DNA of 64,000 nucleotides, from positions 246,240 through 310,239 of the forward strand of contig JALHMW010000002.1 in the NCBI GenBank assembly GCA_022843845.1, read 5' to 3'. A program made the translations under genes and the position numbers. This document shows, piece after piece, positions 10,026 to 18,458 of this stretch (position 1 is its first letter; every line of letters begins with the position of its first letter). This stretch comes from Archangium sp. (GTDB lineage: Bacteria > Myxococcota > Myxococcia > Myxococcales > Myxococcaceae). The notes below the pieces were generated by a model that was not told the DNA's origin, ran no database searches, and saw only the letters and a list, made by a program, of their open reading frames with translations.

Positions 10026-12233
10026 TCAGGCGCGCTGCTTCTTCTTCTTCTCGCGACGGCTGGCCCGGGTCTCGGCGCGGGCGGCTTCGGGTGGCGCGAT
10101 GGTGCCCGGCATCGGTGTGCCTTCGGGCAGCGGTGTCTCGGAGGCCGGCTGCTCCGACGGGAGCGACGGCAGGCGGATGATGAAGGTCGCGCCGTCACCC
10201 AGCTTGCTCTGCACGGCGACCGTCCCTCCGTGGCTCTTGATGATGCGCTGGCAGATCGCGAGGCCCAGGCCCGTACCCTTCTGCTTGGTCGTGAAGAAGG
10301 GCACGAAGATGTTGAGCTGTTGATCGGTCGGAATGCCCGGGCCCGAGTCCGTCACGTGGATTTCGATGGAGTCGGGCTGCCGGAAGTCGCCGAAGCGCTC
10401 GGGCTTGAGCGTGGTGATGACGATCTCGCCCCGCGTGTTGCCCAGGGCCTGCACCGCGTTCTGAACCAGGTTGATCAACACCTGCTTGAGCTGCTCGGCG
10501 TCGCCGTCGACCCGCGCGAGATCGCCCGCCAGCGCTTCCCTCAGCGTCAGGTGGGCCGGCAGATCGTTCTGAATCAGCCGCAGCGTGCGCGTGACGACCT
10601 CGTTCACGTCGGTGGGCCCGAAGCTCTGCTTGAGCGGGCGCGCGTAGTCGAGGAACGCCGTCACCACGCCGTTGAGGCGGTTGGTCTCTTCGACGATCAC
10701 CTCGATGAACTCCCGGTCGTCGGCAGGCACCGTCTTCGGGTCGAGACACTGTGCGGCGCCCTTGATGGCTCCGAGTGGGTTGCGGATTTCGTGCGCGAGG
10801 CCTGCGGCCATCTCACCGAGCGCGGCGAGGCGGTCACGCTCGCGCATGCGCTCGTACAGCTTCGAGTTCTCGACGACGGTGGAGAAGCGATCGGCGAGCT
10901 CGAGGATCAGCGCGATCTCGTCCGACGCGAACGCCTCGGGCACGCGCTCGTCCCACAGGTTCAAGAAGCCGAGGACGCGGTCGTTCCCCATCAGGGGCAC
11001 GGTGATGCCTGCGCGCATCTGCTCCATCGCGGCGCGCACGTCGCTCAGGCGTTTGACCTCTTCACGGGCCTTCCGCGCCTCGAGCGGCTGCGCTTTGAGC
11101 TCGGCGGCGCGACGGTTCACGGTCTCGAGCAGCTGGGCGCGCTCCGTTCGGGTGACCAGGGCGCGCGCGGTGCCGGCGTCGACGAAAAGCGCCGGCTGCG
11201 GACCTCGACTGTCGAGCAGCCGGAAGCCGGGTCGATCCTCCGCGAGCAGGTAGATCGACACGTGCGTCACGCGCCGCGTCTCGTTGATGCCGTCGAGCAA
11301 CATCGACGCGAGCTGCTGGCCCTCGATCACGTTCGCCGTTCGCCTCAGCAATTGCCTGACGGACTCGAGGAACGCGAAGCGCTGGCGGAAGAAGAGGGCG
11401 ACGACGCGCTCCTCGACCCAGCGCGAGAGCGGCTCGAGCAGGATGAGCATCACGAAGGCCGAGACCGTCGTGTTGAAGAGGTAGAGGCTCGTGTTGTCCT
11501 TCTGCACCCAGACGGTCAGCACGATGAAGACGACGGCGAGAATGCCGGCGAGCACCGTCTGCGACGCGATCTTTCCGAGCAGCTCGTGCAGGTCCATCAG
11601 CCGCAGGCGGAGCAACGTCTGGCTCAGGAAGAACAGGTACAGCGTCGAGATGATCGGCCCCAGCGTGGGGAAGGGAATGTCGAAGCGCGCCAGGAAGTCG
11701 AGGCCCGAGAAGACGATCGAGCCGGCGGCGCCGATGCCCAGGTACATCAGCCGCAGCCTGTCGATGCGCGCCTCGCTCGCCTGCATGCGCGAGAGGAGCA
11801 ACGACACCGAGAAGCTCAACGCCAGCAGCACCCACGCGCTCACCGCGACGCGCGCCCAGAGCTGGTCGGCCAGCGGCGTCGCGCCGACCGTCAGGCCGAG
11901 GAGCAGCGAGAACAACGACGTTCGCCGGCCGTACCGCGCCGCGCGTGGGCTGAAGTTGAGGAACTCGAGGAAGAACGACAGCGCCGTCGACGGCACGAGC
12001 GCGCCGAGCACGATGGTGAGGCCGAGCATCACCCGCGCCGGAATGCCGGGTGCGTCGTCGACGATCGGGAACAACCCCTCGAGGAACCGCGCGAAGTGGA
12101 AGGCGCCAACCGAGAGGGCGAAGACGCCAAACAGCGTCACCACTCGCGCGCGCTGCTGTCGCAGGAGCATCGAGATGCCGAGCGCCAGACCTATGATTCC
12201 GGCGAGGAGCGCGCTTTGAGTCCTGATGTCCAT
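10026..12233 (-). CDS. Membrane sensor histidine kinase (TM region, GAF, HisKA, HATPase)
   Basis: AAGLAHEIRNPLGAIKGAAQCL (H box), NLVQNAVQAL (N box), DSGPGIP, GTGLGLAIC. Confidence 0.92.
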   Translation of the reverse strand: MDIRTQSALLAGIIGLALGISMLLRQQRARVVTLFGVFALSVGAFHFARFLEGLFPIVDDAPGIPARVMLGLTIVLGALVPSTALSFFLEFLNFSPRAARYGRRTSLFSLLLGLTVGATPLADQLWARVAVSAWVLLALSFSVSLLLSRMQASEARIDRLRLMYLGIGAAGSIVFSGLDFLARFDIPFPTLGPIISTLYLFFLSQTLLRLRLMDLHELLGKIASQTVLAGILAVVFIVLTVWVQKDNTSLYLFNTTVSAFVMLILLEPLSRWVEERVVALFFRQRFAFLESVRQLLRRTANVIEGQQLASMLLDGINETRRVTHVSIYLLAEDRPGFRLLDSRGPQPALFVDAGTARALVTRTERAQLLETVNRRAAELKAQPLEARKAREEVKRLSDVRAAMEQMRAGITVPLMGNDRVLGFLNLWDERVPEAFASDEIALILELADRFSTVVENSKLYERMRERDRLAALGEMAAGLAHEIRNPLGAIKGAAQCLDPKTVPADDREFIEVIVEETNRLNGVVTAFLDYARPLKQSFGPTDVNEVVTRTLRLIQNDLPAHLTLREALAGDLARVDGDAEQLKQVLINLVQNAVQALGNTRGEIVITTLKPERFGDFRQPDSIEIHVTDSGPGIPTDQQLNIFVPFFTTKQKGTGLGLAICQRIIKSHGGTVAVQSKLGDGATFIIRLPSLPSEQPASETPLPEGTPMPGTIAPPEAARAETRASRREKKKKQRA

Positions 12234-12253
12234 GCGGTTGCCGCAGTGTAGCC

Positions 12254-14638
12254 GTGTACGATGCCTTCGTGCGCTTCACCCGCCTGCTCAGCCTGTTGGT
12301 CGTCGTGCTGGCCTTCGGGGCGCACGCGCAGCGCGGTCTCGATGACGATCCGTTCTCAGCCGAGCTCGTACCGGTCGAGGTGGAAGGCGCCGTCGAGAAT
12401 CCGGCGTTCCCGTCCGAGGCCAGTGAGTCAGTTGCTGTGGATGCGGGCTCGGTGGTTACGCCCGCGGTGCTGATGGAGCGCGCCGATCTCTCGCCGTACT
12501 TCCCGGAAGGAAGACTGCGCGAGGCACGGCAGGCTTTCGGGCAAGGCGCGTATACCCGGGCCCGAGAGAAGCTCGACGGCGTCGACTCGAACCCGGTGCG
12601 GTTCCTGCGCGCGTTGGCGGCGTTTCGCGCGCGCGACTTCACCTTCGCCGCAGCAGAGTTCGAAGCCCTCGCCGAGACGTACCCGGGCCTGGCGGCGCGG
12701 TGCCTCGTTCACGCCGGTTGGGCCTTCGAGGGGCTGTTGGACTTCGAGGCCGCAGTTCGGGTGTTCGAGAAGGTCCCCGCTGCGTCGCGCATGTCCGTCG
12801 ACGCCCGGCTTGGGCTGGCGCGCGCGTGGCGCAACCTGCGTGAAGTCCCGAAGGCGATCGCCGAGCTCGAGACGCTGGGCGCGAAGCCTGCGCCGCCGTG
12901 GGGGCGCGATGTCGGGGCGGAAGCGCTCCTCGCGCTCGCCGATCTGCACCTGGCCCGGAAAGACGCGAAGGCGGAGCAAGCCGCGCTCGCGGCGCTCTGG
13001 TCGCTGCACCCGATGTCGCTTCAGACGACGAAGCACGAGAAGCGGCTGCTTGACGTCGAGAAGCTGCCGGTCGACGTCAAGGTGGCGCGCGCGGAGCAAC
13101 TGATCGAAGCGCATCGCAACGCGCAGGGCCTCGCGCTCGTCGAGCCGCTCCTCGAGGCGCTCAAGCTCCCCGACGAGCTGGCGTGCCGAGCGCACTTCGC
13201 GGCAGGCAAGGCGCACCGGAAGCTGCGCGCGCACCCCCGAGCCGTCGCCGCGCTCGGGCCCGTGGTGAAGAAGTGCAGGGACCCCGACCTGCGCGCGAAA
13301 GCGCTCTTCACGCTGGGCTTCAGCCAGACCGTCACGGTGCCCGAGGCCGCGCTCGAGACCTACGAGTCGCTCGCCAGCGAGTTCCCCGATCACGCGCTCG
13401 CTGACGACGCGCTCTTCTTCGCTGCTGATCTACGGCTGCGCGCGGGCGATCTCGAAGGCTCTGGCGACAGGCTGGCGGAGCTCGCCGACCGGTTCCCGCT
13501 CTCGGACATGGGCGCCGATGGGCTGTTCAAGCTGTTCTCGCTGCGTCGAACGCAGGGCGATCGTGACGGCAGCCTCGAGGTGCTCGACGAGATCGAGGAG
13601 CGCTTCGGCAACATGGATGACTCTCACGAGCTGGAGCGCGCCCGGTACTGGCGGGCCCGCGTCCTCGAGGAATCAGGCAAACGCGCAGAGGCGATCGAGG
13701 TGCTCGCCACCAACGCTGCGGCTCACCCAGCGACCTATTACGGGCTGCTGTCGCGAGAACGCGCAGAGGCCCTCGCGCCGTCGAGAGCAAAGGCGCTGCA
13801 ACGCGCGGTCAGCGCCGCGACTCGCATCGACGACGTCTTCCCGCTGCCGGTCACCGCGATGAGCGACGATCTGCAATTCCAGTCGGCCGTCGAGCTGTTG
13901 CGCCTCGGCTTCGGCGATCAGGTGCCCATGGAGATCCTGGGGATCAAGCGCGCGAACCTGCCTGCCGAGTCGTTGCGGCTGCTCGTGGTGATGCTCGCGA
14001 TGTCGGGAAACGAGCGGCCGGCGCACGGCATGGCTCGTCTGTGGCTCAGGCGCGATCTCTCGGGGCCGATCTCCCCCAAGACGCGGCTGGTCTGGGAGAT
14101 CGCCTACCCGAAGGCGTTTCGCGAGCTGGTCGAGGCGTCATCGATGGACGCCGACGAGCTCGATCCTGATCTGCTGCAAGCGTTGATGAGAGAAGAGAGC
14201 GCGCTCGACCCGAAGGCGCTGTCGTGGGCTGGCGCGCTCGGGCTGTGTCAGCTGATGCCGTACACGGCGGCCGAGGTGGCCGCGAAGTTGAAGCTCCCGC
14301 GGCCCACCACCGCCGCGCTGCTGGAACCCGAGCTCAACATCACGCTCGGCTCGCGCTACCTCGCAGACCTCATGATCCGCTTCGACGGCATCAAGCCCTT
14401 TGCCGTCGCCAGCTACAACGCGGGCCCCGGCGCCGTCTCACGCTGGCAACGAGAGCGGCCGCCCGACGATCTGCCGTCGTGGATCGAGCAGATCCCCCTC
14501 CAGGAGACGCGCAACTACGTCAAGCGCGTGCTCCGCAGCTACAACACGTACAAGCTCCTGTACTCGCCCGACGACGTGGCCCGAACGGTCGCGCCGCCGC
14601 CCGTGCCGAAGCCAAAGAAGGTCGACAAGAAGGTGTAG
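12254..14638 (+). CDS. Soluble lytic murein transglycosylase-like protein (TPR region + SLT domain)
   Basis: MREESALDPKALSWAGALGLCQLMP and VASYNAGPGAVSRW SLT motifs; N-terminal signal; GTG at 12269 is an alternative start. Confidence 0.88.
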   Translation: MYDAFVRFTRLLSLLVVVLAFGAHAQRGLDDDPFSAELVPVEVEGAVENPAFPSEASESVAVDAGSVVTPAVLMERADLSPYFPEGRLREARQAFGQGAYTRAREKLDGVDSNPVRFLRALAAFRARDFTFAAAEFEALAETYPGLAARCLVHAGWAFEGLLDFEAAVRVFEKVPAASRMSVDARLGLARAWRNLREVPKAIAELETLGAKPAPPWGRDVGAEALLALADLHLARKDAKAEQAALAALWSLHPMSLQTTKHEKRLLDVEKLPVDVKVARAEQLIEAHRNAQGLALVEPLLEALKLPDELACRAHFAAGKAHRKLRAHPRAVAALGPVVKKCRDPDLRAKALFTLGFSQTVTVPEAALETYESLASEFPDHALADDALFFAADLRLRAGDLEGSGDRLAELADRFPLSDMGADGLFKLFSLRRTQGDRDGSLEVLDEIEERFGNMDDSHELERARYWRARVLEESGKRAEAIEVLATNAAAHPATYYGLLSRERAEALAPSRAKALQRAVSAATRIDDVFPLPVTAMSDDLQFQSAVELLRLGFGDQVPMEILGIKRANLPAESLRLLVVMLAMSGNERPAHGMARLWLRRDLSGPISPKTRLVWEIAYPKAFRELVEASSMDADELDPDLLQALMREESALDPKALSWAGALGLCQLMPYTAAEVAAKLKLPRPTTAALLEPELNITLGSRYLADLMIRFDGIKPFAVASYNAGPGAVSRWQRERPPDDLPSWIEQIPLQETRNYVKRVLRSYNTYKLLYSPDDVARTVAPPPVPKPKKVDKKV

Positions 14639-14713
14639 TCGTTCAGGAATCAAAGCGCCCTGCGTCTTCTCCCGCGTTGGCTCGACCCACCGAGCCGCCG
14701 AAGGGAGGTCGTC

Positions 14714-15259
14714 ATGGAAACGCTCGTTCTCAACCGCTCGTACCAGCCCGTCGCTCGCATCCCCTGGCAGCGCGCCATCACGCTCCTGTTCCTCGGCAAG
14801 GTCGAGCTGGTCGAGGCCTACGAGGACCAGACGATTCGAAGCGTAAGCTTCGAGATCAAGGTCCCGTCGGTGGTTCGCTTCTTCAGGATGCTCGCGCGGC
14901 GCAAGCCGGTCATTCGTTTCAGCCGCGAGAACGTCTACGCGCGCGACCACGGCCGCTGCCAGTACTGCCAGCGTCCGGTGTCGAGGCCTGAGGCGACCTA
15001 CGATCACGTGAACCCCCGTTCGCTGGGTGGCATGACGAACTGGGACAACATCGTGATCGCCTGCGTGCCCTGCAACCAGAAGAAGGGTGGCCGCACGCCG
15101 GAGCAGGCGCGCATGCCGCTCAAGGTGAAGCCAGTGAAGCCGACGAAGCTGCCGGACGCGCTGCGCCTCACCTTCAGGTTCCAGAACGGCATGCCGGCCT
15201 CGTGGCAGACCTGGCTGCGAGATCTCACGTACTGGCACGGCAGCCTCGACGAGAGCTGA
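14714..15259 (+). CDS. HNH endonuclease family protein (paralog 1)
   Basis: CQYC...YDHVNPRSLGGMTNWDNIVIACVPCNQKKGGRTPEQA; RBS GGGAGG upstream. Confidence 0.88.
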   Translation: METLVLNRSYQPVARIPWQRAITLLFLGKVELVEAYEDQTIRSVSFEIKVPSVVRFFRMLARRKPVIRFSRENVYARDHGRCQYCQRPVSRPEATYDHVNPRSLGGMTNWDNIVIACVPCNQKKGGRTPEQARMPLKVKPVKPTKLPDALRLTFRFQNGMPASWQTWLRDLTYWHGSLDES

Positions 15260-15422
15260 GGCGGGAAGCATCGGTGCGGGCCGACTGCACCGACCGAACG
15301 GGTAGACAGAGAGGCGCCTTCGGGTAGCCGCTGGGTGCTGGTCCACGCTTCACAGGACCCTGGTGCCCCCGTCGGACGGGGAGTTCGCTCACCCTGATGG
15401 TTCTCATCGATTCACCCCCAAC

Positions 15423-15450
15423 CCCCCTCCGGGAGCGATTTCGGAGGGGG
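15423..15450 (+). other. Inverted repeat / hairpin upstream of selA
   Basis: CCCCCTCCG-ggagcgattt-CGGAGGGGG, perfect 9-bp stem, 10-nt loop, no T-run after it. Confidence 0.6.
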
Positions 15451-15482
15451 TGCGGTTTCACGCTACGCTGCCGGCACGGACC

Positions 15483-16880
15483 ATGGGTGCGACCTCCCCT
15501 GAGACCGGCCGGCGTCAGGCGCTGCTGCGCGCCTTGCCGTCGATCGATGAACTGCTGCTGCACGAGCAGGTGGCGCCGCTCGGCGCGACGGTCTCACGCC
15601 CACTGCTCGTCGAGGCCTGTCGCAGCGCCGTGCAGCACGCGCGCGAGCAGATCCTCGCTGGCCAGCACGCCGACTTCGATCCCTCGAGCGTGTCGCGGTT
15701 CCTGAGCACCCTGGCTCGCCCGAACTTGAGGCCGGTGATCAACGCCACTGGAGTCGTCCTCCACACGAACCTGGGCCGGGCGCCGTTGTCGGCTCGCGCC
15801 GTCGAACGAATCGCCGAGGTCGCGCGCGGCTACTGCAACCTCGAGCTCGATCTCGACGAAGGGGAGCGGGGGAGCCGCTACGCGCATGTCGTCGAGCTGT
15901 TGTGCCGTCTGACAGGCGCCGAGTCGGCGCTGGTGGTGAACAACTGCGCTGCCGCGACGCTGCTGACGCTGGGTGCGCTCGCGCAGGGCAAAGAAGTCAT
16001 CGTCTCGCGCGGAGAGCTGGTCGAGATCGGCGGAGGGTTCCGGGTGCCCGACGTGATGCGCCAGTCGGGCTGCACGCTCGTCGAGGTCGGCACGACCAAC
16101 CGCACCCGGGTCGCCGACTACGACGCTGCGGTGACGCCCGACACGGGGCTGCTCCTCAAGGTGCACCAGTCGAACTTCGCGGTGGTGGGCTTCACCGAGG
16201 CGGCGACGACCTCGGAGCTCGCTGCGTTGGGTCGCGCGCGGGGTGTTCCGCTCTTCGAAGATCTCGGGAGCGGAGCGTTGATCCCGCTTCACGGTGAGGG
16301 CCTCACCACCGAGCCGACGGTGCGCACGGTGATCGACGCCGGCGCCGACGTGGTGGCGTTCTCTGGCGACAAGCTGCTCGGCGGGCCCCAGGCGGGCGTG
16401 CTCGTGGGCCGCCGCGCCATCATCGAGAAGCTCGCGAAGCACCCACTCACGCGCGCGGTGCGCATCGACAAGCTCACCGTGGCCGCGCTCGAGGCGACGC
16501 TCGAGCACTATCGCGACGGGCTCGCCGACACCGAGATCCCCGCACGCGCGATGCTCACCACGCCCGCTCCCTTGCTCGAGGCCCGCGCGAAGGTGTTGTC
16601 GGCCGCGTTCACCCGCGAGCAGCTCCAGTGCCGAATCGTGCCGACCACGTCGCGCGTGGGCGGTGGCTCGATGCCGCTCGCCGCGCCTCCTTCATTTGCC
16701 GTCGCCGTCGTCGGGGTGCCCGCGGTCGCGCTCCACGATGCCTTACGCGCCGGCACCCCCGCCGTCGTTGCTCGTATCTGCGACGACGAGCTGTGGTTCG
16801 ATGTGCGTTGTCTCACCGAGGCCGATTGCCACGTGGTGGCCAGCCGTGTCGCCGCCGTCGTTCGAGGAGCCCCATGCTGA
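15483..16880 (+). CDS. selA: L-seryl-tRNA(Sec) selenium transferase
   Basis: LRPVINATGVVLHTNLGRAPLS, VELLCRLTGAESALVVNNCAAATLLTL, PLP-lysine motif FSGDKLLGGPQAGVLVG; ATG at 15483 fits the SelA N-terminus. Confidence 0.9.
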   Translation: MGATSPETGRRQALLRALPSIDELLLHEQVAPLGATVSRPLLVEACRSAVQHAREQILAGQHADFDPSSVSRFLSTLARPNLRPVINATGVVLHTNLGRAPLSARAVERIAEVARGYCNLELDLDEGERGSRYAHVVELLCRLTGAESALVVNNCAAATLLTLGALAQGKEVIVSRGELVEIGGGFRVPDVMRQSGCTLVEVGTTNRTRVADYDAAVTPDTGLLLKVHQSNFAVVGFTEAATTSELAALGRARGVPLFEDLGSGALIPLHGEGLTTEPTVRTVIDAGADVVAFSGDKLLGGPQAGVLVGRRAIIEKLAKHPLTRAVRIDKLTVAALEATLEHYRDGLADTEIPARAMLTTPAPLLEARAKVLSAAFTREQLQCRIVPTTSRVGGGSMPLAAPPSFAVAVVGVPAVALHDALRAGTPAVVARICDDELWFDVRCLTEADCHVVASRVAAVVRGAPC

Positions 16881-17476
16881 TGAACACTGCCGTGCTCGTC
16901 CTGAACCGGAACTTCCAGCCCATTCACGTCACGAGCGTGAAGCGGGCCATCTCGCTGCTCTATCAGGGCGTCGCGCGGGCCCTCGATGCGCAGTACCGCC
17001 AGTACGACTTTGCCGACTGGGAGCAGCTCGCCGCCGCCGCCGAGGAAGATCGAATTCACTCGGTGAACAAGTCGATTCGCGTGCCGCGGGTGCTGGTGCT
17101 GACGGCCTTCGAGAAGCTGCCTCGCACGAGGGTTCGTTTCAGCCGCATCAACATCTACGCGCGTGACGCAGACACCTGCCAGTACTGCAGCCGGCAGCTC
17201 AAGCGCAGCGATCTCAACCTCGATCACGTGGTGCCCAGATCGCAGGGCGGGCGCACCTGCTGGGAGAACGTCGTGTGCTCCTGCATCGTCTGCAACCTGC
17301 GCAAGGGCGGGCGCACGCCGGAGCAGGCAGGCATGGCGCTGCGACGGCCTCCAGTTCGCCCGAAGTGGACGCCGCTGTTCCGCAACGCGGCAAAGCCCCA
17401 AGCCTACCGTGAATGGTTGCCCTTCCTCAACGTGACCGATGCGTCGTATTGGAATGTCGAACTGAAGGACGACTGA
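16874..17476 (+). CDS. HNH endonuclease family protein (paralog 2)
   Basis: CQYC...LDHVVPRSQGGRTCWENVVCSCIVCNLRKGGRTPEQAGM; starts inside the selA stop region (ATGCTGATG). Confidence 0.88.
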   Translation: MLMNTAVLVLNRNFQPIHVTSVKRAISLLYQGVARALDAQYRQYDFADWEQLAAAAEEDRIHSVNKSIRVPRVLVLTAFEKLPRTRVRFSRINIYARDADTCQYCSRQLKRSDLNLDHVVPRSQGGRTCWENVVCSCIVCNLRKGGRTPEQAGMALRRPPVRPKWTPLFRNAAKPQAYREWLPFLNVTDASYWNVELKDD

Positions 17477-17480
17477 TTCC

Positions 17481-18458
17481 ATGTCTGAGAACGAGGCGCT
17501 CGATGAGGGCGCGGTCATCGAGTTTCCACGTCAGAAGAGCCAGGGCCGGTCGCGAACGCGCGCGCGTCGAGTCGTCGCGATCGGCGGCGGGAAGGGCGGC
17601 ATCGGCAAGTCGCTCGTCTCGGCGAACCTGGGCATCGCGCTCGCGGAGCGGGGCTCGAAGGTCGTCCTGGTGGACGCCGATCTCGGTGGCGCCAACCTGC
17701 ACACCTGCCTCGGCGTCGCGCAGCCCCGGGTCAGTTTGTCGGACTTCATCGAGCGGCGCGTCGAGCGCCTCGAAGACGTCGTGGTGGCGACGGGCATCGA
17801 GCGCCTCGAGCTGATCTCGGGCGCGATGGATGATCTCGACGCGGCGAACCCGAAGCACTCCCAGAAGTCGAAGCTGCTGCGGCACCTCAAGACGCTCGAC
17901 GTCGACTACGTGCTGCTCGATCTCGGCGCCGGCACCAGCTTCAACGTGCTCGACTTCTTCCTGATCGCCGACATCGGCGTGGTGGTGATGCTGCCCGAGC
18001 CCACCTCGATCGAGAACGCCTACCGCTTCATCAAGGCCGCGTTCTTCCGGAGGCTGCAGACCCTGGCGCCCGACGACGACTTCGCTTCGATCGTCGCGCG
18101 CGCCCTGGCGCCACGGGAGGGGCAGGCGCCGATGACGCCGCTCGACGTGGTGGCCGAGCTGCGGAAGACGAACGTGGAGTCCGCCGCCCGGCTCGAGCAC
18201 GCGCTGGCGGGTTTTTCCCCGTGGATTCTGGTGAACCAGGCCCGCACCCGAGGAGACTTCGACATCGGCCCGACCGTGGTGAGCGCCTGGAAGAAGTTCT
18301 TCGGGCTCGAGCTCGGGTCGCTGGGTTCGGTGCCCCACGATGAGGCCGTCTGGCAGGCCGTTCGGGCCCGTCAGCCGGTGGTTCGAGCCTTCCCGCAGAG
18401 CGCAGCCGCCACCGGCTTGTTGCGAGTCGCGGAAAACCTGATTGCATTGGAACGGTGA
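17481..18458 (+). CDS. MinD/ParA-family P-loop ATPase
   Basis: Deviant Walker A GGGKGGIGKSLVSANLGIALAERGSKVVLVDADLGGANLHTCLG. Confidence 0.9.
   Translation: MSENEALDEGAVIEFPRQKSQGRSRTRARRVVAIGGGKGGIGKSLVSANLGIALAERGSKVVLVDADLGGANLHTCLGVAQPRVSLSDFIERRVERLEDVVVATGIERLELISGAMDDLDAANPKHSQKSKLLRHLKTLDVDYVLLDLGAGTSFNVLDFFLIADIGVVVMLPEPTSIENAYRFIKAAFFRRLQTLAPDDDFASIVARALAPREGQAPMTPLDVVAELRKTNVESAARLEHALAGFSPWILVNQARTRGDFDIGPTVVSAWKKFFGLELGSLGSVPHDEAVWQAVRARQPVVRAFPQSAAATGLLRVAENLIALER

Noticed and set aside
14679-14696. Hairpin GGCTCG-ACCCAC-CGAGCC before the first HNH gene
   Set aside because: Only 6 bp, no T-run, expected by chance in GC-rich DNA.
15260-15482. Possible tRNA-Sec (selC) upstream of selA
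   Set aside because: Looked for a TCA anticodon arm and T arm; GGTCC...CTTCACA...GGACC gives no proper 7-nt loop or acceptor pairing.
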